From positions 12,936,822-13,000,821 of the forward strand of contig CAIIXF020000008.1 of the NCBI GenBank assembly GCA_903813345.2: a DNA stretch of 64,000 nt, written 5' to 3'. A model generated the notes under the pieces. It was not told the origin of the DNA. It was given only the letters and a program-made list of their open reading frames with translations, and did no database searches. The translations under genes were made by a program, and so were the position numbers. This stretch comes from Owenia fusiformis. Lineage: Eukaryota > Annelida > Polychaeta > Sabellida > Oweniidae. Below, in pieces: positions 47,001 to 59,000 of this stretch; position 1 is the stretch's first letter; every line of letters begins with the position of its first letter.

Positions 47001-50000
47001 TTTTTCAACTTGCTTCAGATTGACTTAATTTCTTTTTCAAAATCATCTGCAAATTTTCAGAAGTTAAAATGTGACTTTAGATTTGAGATTTGACCTTCAA
47101 TGATCTTCTCAAGATGAAAAAAGGTCAAAAAGGTATTTTTCCCCCAAATCATCTACAAGATCTCAGAAATCCAAATCTGATTTTTAGATTTAAGAATGTC
47201 AAAAAATGTCAAAAAGGTCATTTTTCAACTTGCCTCAAATTGACCATTTTTTCCAAAATCGTTTACAAGTTGTCAGAAGTTCAAATCTGACTTAAGATTG
47301 AACTCATAATATTGTGAGCAACTATATTGTCTACTATATTGTCAATGCCTCATGATTTCAGTGTAAAGTTACCATTTTCTTTGTTGGTGACATTATTTTC
47401 TAACTTTAAATTTTTTTAAATTTGATATAGAGAAAATATTATTGCAGGTTGAGGTCCTGGTTGCTCTGGTGGGTGAGGCTGTATTTGGGGGTAGTTTATA
47501 CCCCGACCCAGGTGTTATCACAGTTCGTATGGAGTATATCATCACAGGACCTAAAGTGAAACAGGTATGGATCAACAAATATTATTCATTTTGACCAATC
47601 ATAGAATTTGTCACTTATGACCAGTCACATAACATTTCTTGCATTGAAAGAATCTATTGGTATAGTTTCCAACTTTTTTTGTGGATAATGGTTGGTGTTC
47701 GGCATTCAGCAGTCAGTGCCCATAGCAAATGTAACAAATGGCACATGGTGACATTTTGCATGTAAATGGCTTATTGGTATTAACTATTAACAAACAAAGC
47801 TCATTTCAGGGTGTAGAGTTGTTCATCGACAACGTGGTCTCAGATGTTCACTCTGGGCAGCACATACCCCTGGCCTGTATCACATCTAATGACACCTTTC
47901 TGAGTCCTTTCTCGGTAAGTTGGAAAAGTATATATTAAATCATTATGCTGGCCAAAGCTATTTTTGAGGTTTTCTGCTGGTGACTGGCCATTTTGATAAA
48001 AAAATTGATCAAAAGGCCATGCTTTCATATTAGCATTTTAATGGACTGTATCAGCACCCTCTTTGCTATGTTTAATTGTGAACAGCAATGACAATATGAA
48101 TGGTGCCAGTTCTCCATATGTAAAGACTTCAAAAATCATGTACATGTATGAGACTTTAATAAACTATTTTACTACTACGACTGTAAAGTCCAAAGTGGCT
48201 GCCAAATGTACGAATTTGCTGAAATCCAACTGGAGATTTCTGCAATATTTGCTTATGTTATATTAAATGCAAATTGAATATATTTAAGAGAAGTAGAGTA
48301 GGCTGGATTGCAAATATTAACAGCGCATTTATAAAAAGAACACATCACATAAATAAATAAATGACATATCATTGAAAAGAGGAGACATGGCTTCATGGTA
48401 CATTGAATGAAATAGATGTAGTCATCACTGATTTTGTCTTTTAAGATTTATTTGTTTGTTGTGTTTTTTATACGCGCTGTACAAGTATATATGACATTTT
48501 TTATTTATTTATACAAAGAACACATTAAAACAAGTGCACATGTGCTTGTGGCTGGGCATCAGCATTATCAGCCACGTTATATGATGAGAAACAATTAACA
48601 GTATTCAATCAGACATTAATATAGTGGTTGTATTTGTGGAGGGTTACAGTGGTGGGGTGACCTAGACATTTTTACATCGTTCAAAAAAGATGGCACTTCA
48701 TTTGAGGATATTTAAGTTTACAGCTTTAGGTAGTCTTTTATCACCATTGAGGATAAGGGAGATATTATATATTGTAGCATCTAGATTTTGGAATTCATAT
48801 TTTTGTATGTTGAGATTGGCTGCACCAAGGTATGACAATTTTCTCGTTTAATTTATTTTTCACATTTCAGGAGGAATTCATCACCTCAATCAAGGAAACC
48901 ATTGTACAGTCAAAGTTTATTAAAATATTGGTAAGATACATTAGTACTATATATTGGTATTCACAAACATCTTGTAATTGTGCACTGTTATGTTTGTACA
49001 TCTACATGTACCAGTATATTAAAATCTTGACAGGGTGTATTTTGCTATGAATTTTGAGAATTTAATGATGAAAATTATTTCTACTCGCACCTAGTCATCA
49101 TATACATGTAGTGTAATGGCTGCATTGTTATATAAAATTCACAAATTCCATTCAATTTGAATTACCACAGTCTGTTAATGCATTGTTGTGTTCTGATTAT
49201 ATTGACATGTTCTCTTTGATTTTGAATTGGTATTTTCTACTTAGATAAAATTGACATGCTGTATCTTATATTATATTTTAACATATTGTACTTATATCAA
49301 CATATTATACTGTTGCATTTTACTTATATTGACATATTATACTTATAATGTCACGTTTTACTAATCAACTAGTTACACTTAACTTATATTGACATATTAT
49401 TCTTATGTTTTACCAATCAACTTGTTACACTTAACTAATATTGACATGTTATTTTTCTATATACAGTGCCTGTTACAAGATGCTGAGCATCCAGATTGGC
49501 TTATACCTGGAGAGAAGCAATACACTTTACACTTTATACAAGTTACTGAAACAAAGAAAGACAATGAAGAGTAAGTAAACTTAAGCATGATTATATTTAT
49601 TTCTATAATTATTAAGGCTTTAACAGGCAAAATCTCACCACCAGCCATTTGTTACAGACGCCGACAGCCAAACTCTGAACACTGAACACCGTCCACAAAA
49701 AAGTTGGGAAACTTGTGGTGGTGACATAAAACAGCAAACTGTAAGCAGTGTTCTCCAGTTATTCATAAAAACATACATGTATGGTTGATAAATACATTTC
49801 TCACTGCAATTATTGCTAGCGGTCTACAATTGTTTGAGATACAGTAAAACCTGTAAAGTGGAACACTTCTGTAAGTGGAAAACTTCCATAAGTGGATTAT
49901 TTTTAAGGATTTTCTGAATGAATGTTAAATAAAACTCTTCGAACACCTCCCAATTGGAAACCTTTTCGAGGTACCAAATGTATTCCAATAACACAGGTTT

Positions 50001-53000
50001 TTCTGTATTATCATTTACATTTGTAATTAGATCAAACAATGGAAATAAGTTCATATTTCAAAATTTAACACCAGTAGTAGAACAAGTGGGTATTTCAAAT
50101 ATTTATAATTTTGGATATAGACTTGCATCTATTTAAAGCCCAGGCAAAAACAAGAAAAATTATGAAAAGCAATTTTCAACAAATGTAATCGGAACATACA
50201 TTTTGCCCCTACTTGAAGGTTCTGGTAGAAAGCTGAAATATTAATAGAATTATTTTTACTTAGTGCAACTGTTTTAAAAATGAATGCACTAAATGAATAA
50301 GAAATATAAAGAATATCAAAACTCAACTATTTAAATAACTATGGTCTGTGTTAATGACTGGTACAACATAATCCATTCAGACAGTACAGGTTTCTAGAGA
50401 ATTTTTTCTAAATAAACAGCAACACATTCAACCTTGAATCAGGGAAAATTTTGATTTGGAAATGTATTACATAGATATTTAGACCAAGTCCCTAAATTCA
50501 TTGTAGAGACAAGGTGGAACATCAAAGGAAGTACAGAGTGATAAAATGACTGACTAACAGCCCCACACTGATTACAACACATCCATGTGCTCCAATGGCA
50601 TTATGCCATTGGGCCACTTCATTCCAGATTGCGAACATTCTCACAGGACCCCCACTTCCATTTTCTATCTTTGCTGCCATGACATATACTTCACTTCCTT
50701 TTTGAGGGATTTTATCAACATTAGCTGCATTCTCAACACACCATTTATCATTTTCTAAAATTGCACGATGAGTTGGGTATGTTCTAAAATTGCTACCACT
50801 ATCACAGCTTAGACTGTCTACTACGAATCCCTTTACATCCCTGTTTGGAGCAACCAGTTCACTGCATCAGGATGGGGTGCAGGGGAGTTTGCTTTCAATC
50901 TACCATCAGTCCCTAGAGGTCCAACATATGTATTGGCATCTCCCCAATACTGCCCCCAACCAGAGTGCTGTATGATAACAGCTCCTTTAGGGATTTCACC
51001 AAATATCTCCTCCCATTTTTGAATATCTGAAATGTCTAAAAATGCGTTGGGGTCTTTTTTGGCCTTCTTACGAATGTCTATTACAACAGCTGGACCATGA
51101 AGTTTAGAGAGTTTTAACTCATGTAGCTTTCTGCCGCCAAGGGAATAATGCACTGGAGCATCAATATGTGTGCCAATATGCTCAGAAATTTCCCAGTTAT
51201 TCATGTACAGACTGAAAAATTAAAAACCATAGTATAATATCTGGATGTACAGTTTGCATGTAAACAACTACTGTACATTGAAATATGAGACATAAATCTG
51301 AGCTTTTTTTACAAAATGGTTGATCAATTAGCACCAATTGTACATTGAGACATTCAACCCCCTTGATACTTCACTCTACCCCTAGATTATTCACTCCAAG
51401 ATCTTTTTCCCTTATGCATTTTCCCTTTAGATGTTTCATTCATGGATAATTTACACTTCTAGATATTTGACCCTCCAAGCATTTCATATCTAGATGTTTC
51501 ACTCCTAGATATTTGTCCCTCCAAGCGTTTCATGTCTAGATGTTTTACTCATAGATATTTTACTGCTTAGGCTGTTCACCTCTAGATGTTTCACTCCTAG
51601 ATATTTGACACTCCAAGCATTTCATATCTAGATGTTTCACTTCTAGATATTTAACTCTCCAAGCATTTCATATCTAGATGTTTCACTCCAAGATATTTGT
51701 CACTCCAAGCATTTCATGTCGAGATGGTTCACTTCTAGATAGTTTAACACTTAGGCATTTCACCTCTAGATGTTTCAACTCTAGATATTTGACCCTCCAA
51801 GTCTTTCATGTCTAAATGTTATTATTTCTACTGATAATTCTTATAACACTATCTGACTATATTATCTACCATAGGATAGCACACTCAAGACCCCTCTAGA
51901 CCTTTTTGCATATTGAGTTTCACCACATATTCACCCATCTTCTTACCAACGAAGAAGTTCCAAATCCCCTGCATTCAGTGTAAATTTTGCGATTGCGCAC
52001 TGATCTAGTTATTTACGCGAAAATCAATTCAATCTGAAGTTTGAATATACTGGGAAAATTCCACTGTTATATGATTGGTTGTTGAATATGTTTATCATGA
52101 AGCTGATTGGCTGCCTGCTTCAAGGCATGTGGGCGCTTGTGTGACTCAACGGGGATTCCCATCGCTAACCGAGGAATAGATTGTGTTTAATTCTGGAGAT
52201 TGCTTGTTCTGTTGATTATTTCAATATTTTGGCAATTATATACCCACAAGTTATTCTCAAGATAAATCCATGGTATGTGAGATATTATATGAGCACTAAT
52301 AATGGGAGATCATTGATTGTCTGGGCGAGAAAACTATGGTATACTGCATCTTTAAATGATTGATAAAATAAAATGATACTTACTATGGTGCATCTTCAAA
52401 GGTTCCATTCATCACATTCCTTTGACTTAACTTCATAAGAGAAGGGAAATAAAGTGCATCAGTATTTAAAGTATGTGTCATATCAATCATGTCACCATGC
52501 ACAGATGATATCATAATCATCAAGGCTAATAATCCTTTGTTTTCCATAACTCTGCTTCTTCTGTTTGGATGCATTGGATTAATGTTGTGAGCAGGAAGTC
52601 TGATATTGTTAGGCCAGGGTTAAGGTGTACTGTCTTTAAAGATTCTCGCAATCTTTATCCAATCAGCGATTGCGAGTGTGTCGGCTCACGTATAAAAGGC
52701 GAATCCAACTCAAATCCATGCAGGGGTGTATGAGGTACTCGAATAGGAAAGAGCTCGTGAAATCTGAATTTATATGCACATGGTCAATGATTACACATGT
52801 TTGGAGTTATTGAAGAAAATGTAATATGGGTGTGGTTCCGAATTTGAAGTCATTGCTGGAAAATATGATTTTAATACGTGAAATTATATCTATAAATATA
52901 GCACTAAAAATAACAGTACACATGAAGTACATGTATGATTGTGTTTAGAAATGTTTGAAACCCTTACGGAAAATTCTGTCTGCATTTTGTCACCATTGCT

Positions 53001-56000
53001 CTTTCTTCCCGCATTCTAGTGCTGTTTGAATGAATATATTAATTAATGTATTTCTAACTAAAACATATCACATTTTCTTTATAAACCACAAACATTTAGA
53101 TCATAAAAAAATTATTCAATACTTGAGTGAGCACGATATGCAAGGGTTACTAAGTTGACACAGTAAATGACCACTGATATTGTGTTAGTCCATGCACACA
53201 GCGTACACCCCTCACTTTCATAGTGAAGTGACTAATTGGTTTATGTTTACGTTTTAATGTGTTTTGGGTTCCTTATTACAGCAAGGGGGGCCAGTAAAGT
53301 AGACTAACATGTTTGCATGGCAAATTTTGATTGAATATGTAAGTCACTTTAAAGTCCCCATGTAAAGTTTGAAAATATGTTTTTACCATTCATTAACTAT
53401 TTGTCACTATAACTTTAAAAGTTATTTAAAGTGTCTCACATATTCGATCAAAATTTGCCATGCAAACATGTTAGTCTACTTTACTGGCCCCCCTTGCTGT
53501 AACAAGGAACACAAAACACATTAAAACCCGTAAACATAAACCAATTAGTCAGACGATCACTTCACTATGAAAGTTAGGGGTGTTCAAGGCAAATGTGTAT
53601 TAGCAGAATACGCTGTGTGCATGGACTAACACAATGTCAGTGGTCATTTACTGTGTCAACTTAGTAACCCTTGCATATCGTGCTCACTCAAGTATTGAAT
53701 AATTTTTTTTATGATCTAAATGTTTGTGGTTTATAAAAAAATGTGATATATTTTAGTTGGAAATACATTAATAAATATATTCATTCAAACAGCACTAGAA
53801 TGCTGGAAGAAAGAGCAATGGTGACAAAATGCAGACAGAATTTTCCGTAAGGGTTTCAAACATTTCTGGACACAATCATAAATGTACTTCATGTGTACTG
53901 TTATTTTTAGTGCTGTATTTATAGATATAATTTCACGTATTAAAATCATATTTTCCAGCAATGACTTCAAATTCGGAACCACCCCCATATCACATTTTCT
54001 TCAATAACTCCAAACATGTGTAAACATTGACCATGTGCATATAAATTCAGATTTCCCGAGTTCTTTACTATTCGAGTACCTCATACACCCCTGCATGGAT
54101 TTGAGTTGGATTCGCCTTTTATACGTGAGCCGGTACACATCGCAAAAGCTGATTGGATAAAGATTGCGAGAATCTTTAAGAGATTTTGGAAAAAAATTGA
54201 AAAGACTTTGTTACCTATTCATTCCTCAAATATTATAATAAAAGTTGAAAATTGTTAATCATCAAATGTCCCACTATACAGTGCAAAAACATTATCTTTT
54301 TAACACAAATGCAAAGATTGAGCAAAGGACACACAGTCACTCACTATTTCAATAATAAAATGTCATATCTAGTTTTAGCATATATCAAAAATTATATTTT
54401 GCAACCTAGTGACCTCATCGTGACATCACTCAGGTTGTATAAATTTTACTATGTCAATCTTTTTCTGAATATGCTAAACTTCAAAAATAAACCAATGTTG
54501 ATTGTCTAACCGGGTTAAAAGGAAGAATATATTATGTTTTAAATATTATTGTACCATTGGTACCTACGAGAACTAAAATTTAGAAATGTGTTTTTCTCTG
54601 AACCATTTTCATAAATGGATGAGTTCATTTCTCGGTTATTTATTAACCAATTTTCTTAATATTTTTCCAAAAACATGTGAGGGTGATTGGAAGTTTTGGT
54701 GTGAATTATTGCATTATAAAAGATACATGTGACCTCTAAAAGTTAGTTTTAAATAAATTCACAACTGGTCAAACAAAAAGGCCTTCAATAACCACTTTTT
54801 GAAATTAAAAAAAAAGTTTCATATATCACACTTTGAGAACATTGGGTAAGAGTACAATAAAAGCCAGAGTTGTTTAAACTTTATATGAGGGCTTTAACAA
54901 TTCATGTTTTTCTTTCACAAGTTGATAATCCTATTTTTTGTAAAAAGAGTCTGTTGCATATTAAAGTTGTTGCAGAATTCACTAAAAACTTGCAACAGCT
55001 GAAGTTTGTACTTATAAAACTAGGCCTATACAGTAAAACCTGTCTTAGTGAACACCTCTCTCTAATGAACACATGTGTTTAGTGAACACCACTTGAAAAC
55101 ACATTTTACATTGACTCCTTTTAAAAAAATCCCCTCTCTGTAGTGAACACCTACCTACAGTGAACACTTTTTTGTGGCTCCATAGGTGTACACTATACAC
55201 AGATTTTACTGTACATCAAAAATTATAATCATGAGTCATTCTGGGTTGCACTTGACATTACACTTCTTACTGTACAACTAATTGAAACACAAATAGATTA
55301 AGTAAGCTCAAGCATGATTATATTTATTTCTATAATTATGACAAAGTCTAGTATAAACAAGGCATTAACATGCAAAATGTCACCACTGGCCATTTGTTAC
55401 AAAGGCCACTGAATGCTGACCATCAAACTCCGTTCACAAAAAGTTGGAGACTATAACATTTTGTCACCACTTGTGGTGGTGACATAAAAAATAGGAAACT
55501 TTAAGCAATATTCTAAAAGTAATTCTTAAAAACATTTCTGAATACATTTTCTCACTGCAATTATTGCTAGTGGTCTACAATTCTACAATTCTCTAAAATA
55601 TTATCATTTAATTATTAGATATTAAAGGATGGGAATAATGTCATATTTCAATATGTATGTAAACATTTTGTATATAGACTTGTTTCTATGTGAAGTCCAG
55701 GTAAAAATGAGAAACAATTGTGAAAAGGAAATTTTCATTTTTATTTTGCACATACTTTAAGAAAAAACTCTGGAGACAACACTGAAACATTAATAGAATT
55801 AGCAGGCCTATAGCCAAGTTTTGTTAAGGAGGTTCACTCTTAAAAAATTCCAGGGGGTCATATTTGGCAACTTTGACCCCAAATCACTCAGAATGGTGAA
55901 AGTGCATGAATTTATAAGAATTTTTGCCCCCCCCCCACGCTATGGACCTGATCAAAACTCAAATATTGAAATAACCACGGTCTGTTTGTTAACGACTTCT

Positions 56001-59000
56001 ACAATATAATCCATTGAGCAAGTGCTGATTTCTAGAAAATTTCTAGGAAATTTTGATTTTTAATGTGGAAACAACCCTGATCTGAATTCTATTGATCTTT
56101 TTTACCAAGCTCCTAGATAACTGTAGACAAAAGGTGAAACATTAAAGCAAGTACAAAGTGATGAAATGATTAACTAACAGCCCTAAACTGATTATAGCAC
56201 CCCCATTTGCTCCATTAGCATTATGCCATGGGGCCACCTCATTCCAGATTGCGAACATTCTCACAGGACCCCCACTTCCATTTTCTATCTTTGCTGCCAT
56301 GACATATACTTCACTTCCTTTCTGAGGGAGTTTGTCAACATTAGCTGCATTCTCAACACACCATTTATCATTTTCTAACATGGCACGATGAGCTGGGTAT
56401 GAGCCAAAATTGCTACCACTTTCACAGCTTAGACTATCCACTATGAATCCCTTTACATCTCTGTGTTGGAGCAGCCAGTTCACAGCATCAGGATGGAAAC
56501 CAGGGGAGTTTACTTTCAATCTACCATCAGTCCCTGGAGGTCCAACATATGCATGGGCATCACCCCAATACTGGCCCCAGCCAGAGTGCTGTATGATAAC
56601 AGCTCCTTTAGGGATTTCACCAAATATCTCCTCCCATTTTTGAATATCGGTGATGTCTAAAAATGCGTTAGGGTCTTTTTCGGCCTTCTTACGGATATCT
56701 ACTACAACAGCTGGACCATGAAGTTCAGAGAGTGTTAATTCATGAAGCATTCTGCCACCAAGTGAAAAATGTACTGGAGCATCAATATGTGTGCCAATAT
56801 GCTCTGACATTTCCCAGTTATTCATGTACAGACTGAAAAATAAGAACTACACTATAGAATAAGTTATGTACAATGTGCAGTGGGCAAATGACACAATGAG
56901 TAACATTTACATGTAAAAAACACACCACAATTAGTAGTAAAGATTATGTCTCAAATCTGCTTCCATGACTTATCATTACTGGTTCCCAGCAGGTTGAAGG
57001 GAACTGCAGTTAGTCTCATCCAAAATGGTGGACAAAACTATTTTTTTAGTATTCATATACTTTGTTTTCAGTTAGTACCCAGTAGAATCTGATTGCCAAA
57101 TACTTTGCCGTATGAATTCATACATCGTCGAATGTAAGCAACTACAGGGTTTTAAAAAAAGAAACTGAAAGAAATTGCTATATATCATACTACACCAATT
57201 GTGTTCATCTTTTCAGAAAAGAAGAGACCTAAATAACAGTTCCTGTAGTAAGTTGAAAAACATAATGCCTTGGACACCTGCTCAAAAGACATTTGTAATA
57301 GAGAAATACATCAAAACGCAGTCAGGGGTTACTCCAACTGCAATAAAACCAAATTACTTTTCAATTTTGGCACAAATTATCTTCATTCAATGAGTGGAAA
57401 GTCTGTAGAGTTTACCAAAGTCACTTTAGAGACTCTACACTCATGGTCGAAATAGCTTCTATAGTCTGACTGAACCAGGACGTATGACTGTGGGTTTTGA
57501 AATTTTCACTATTACAAATGTCTTTTGAGCAGATGTCTAAGGCATTACGTTTTTCAACTAACTACAGGAGCTATATATTTAAGGTCTTTACTTTCTTTCT
57601 TGAAAAAAATGAACACAATTAGTTTAGTATTTTTCAAGATATAGCGATATATTTTTTGGTTCATCCTGTTTTTTTAACACCCTGTATGTTACAAAATGTC
57701 TCGGTTCCTTATCTCATCTAATGAAATTTGTAGGGATATTGAGAAACCATCAGTTCATTCCTCTGTCTGTTGGTGTGGGTGATAACTTCAATTCCAGTTG
57801 ATGAATTTGCCTCAAATTTTATAGGTGAATTGATAAAATCATACTTACTATGGTGCATCTTCAAAGGTTCCATTATTCACATTCTTTTGACTTAACTTCA
57901 AAAGAGTAGGTAGATAGAGTGCATCAGTATTTAAAGTATATGTCATATCAATCATGTCACCATGCACAGATGATATAATAATCATCAAGACTAATAATCC
58001 TTTGATTTCCATAACTCTGCTTCTTCTGTTAAGATACAATGAAAAGTCTGTCTTGTTAGGCCGCATGGTTAATATATTCATTCATATTTTTCTTCTTTCA
58101 CAAATTGATGAGGAATTTCTTTTTTTCTTTTACTTAATTTTGCATGAGATTTTGCAGAGTGAGCAAGGGAATGGTTTTTTAAAAAATCTAGTCTCAATTT
58201 GGAGAACTAAGTCCATCAGTCTACTGCATGTTACGCCTGCTTTGGATAATTTTGATATTTTTACATATTGTAAATTTAAATATCCATAATTTAATTGTGT
58301 TATTTCTAATTTCTATATTTTTCATAAAAACATGATTAGTTCAGTAAGACTGATGAACATCGTTCTTCAAACCGAGACTTTTATTGATCGGTGTACCGCA
58401 CGTTACGCCTGCTTCAGACAATTTTGATATTTTTACACATTGTAGATTCAAATGTCCTCTTTTGAATATTTATAATTTAATTTGGGTTTTATTTCTATAT
58501 TTTTCATAAAAAATTATTATTCCAATAGACTGATGTACTTTGTTCTCCAAACTGATACTTGTCTTTTATTTACATCTGTCCATTGTGTCAAATCTAAGGA
58601 AAGAAGTATTCAGGCTTCATATCTTTGTGTATTTCTGACTCATATATCACATATTTATCTCAACACTAGAATAAAAGTTATCAAATACATTTTTTAAAAA
58701 AAACTGATTGCAGGATTGGGCATATATGTTTCCAAGAGGTGCAGAGTAAATGTACCATTTGGGACATACTGTATGCGGAGAGATTTACGGATGGATGTGT
58801 GAAGCACTTTATGTATTTACCCTGGCCTATCTAACAAAAAGAGTCTGTCTGTTGCTTTGGTATTTCAGAATTCACAAAAATAGGTGCAACAGCTGAAGGT
58901 TGAATTTGAAAAATAGGCCCATTCATCAAAAATTATGATCATAAAACATGTTTCATTGTCATTCTAGGTTGCACACGTTTGCCGAATTTCCACTGGGCAC

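Larger units (their letters stand above)
52636..54179. mobile_element. long foldback element with internal promoters (1.54 kb)
   Basis: Two inverted arms (about 52636-53354 and 53427-54179) around a 70-bp loop. The ends read TTAAAGATTCTCGCAATC. Each arm holds, in the same order, an inverted pair CTCGCAATC/GATTGCGAG (degraded on the right), a CCAATCA box, TATAAAAGG, and an ATGGGTGTGGTTCCG frame 135 bp after the TATA. The right arm has about 30 extra bases. Absent from the corresponding place upstream of cyclase copy 2, so it was inserted after the duplication or lost from copy 2. Target duplication not identified. Confidence 0.88.
49571..58967. repeat. tandem segmental duplication containing two cyclase genes
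   Basis: Unit A runs about 49571-55300 and unit B about 55301-58967. Both begin 'aagcatgattatatttattt' next to 'gtaagtaaac' or 'ttaagtaagc', contain a family B repeat, a cyclase gene on the minus strand, the phrase 'gcaacagctgaag', and end with 'gtcattctgggttgcac' or 'gtcattctaggttgcac'. The latter is the acceptor and start of the host exon 58968. Unit A is longer because it gained a 1.54 kb foldback element and a minisatellite. Confidence 0.8.

Noticed and set aside
58012-58081. Upstream ATG for cyclase copy 2
   Set aside because: It would place about 23 charged residues before the signal peptide, and copy 1 lacks the same extension.
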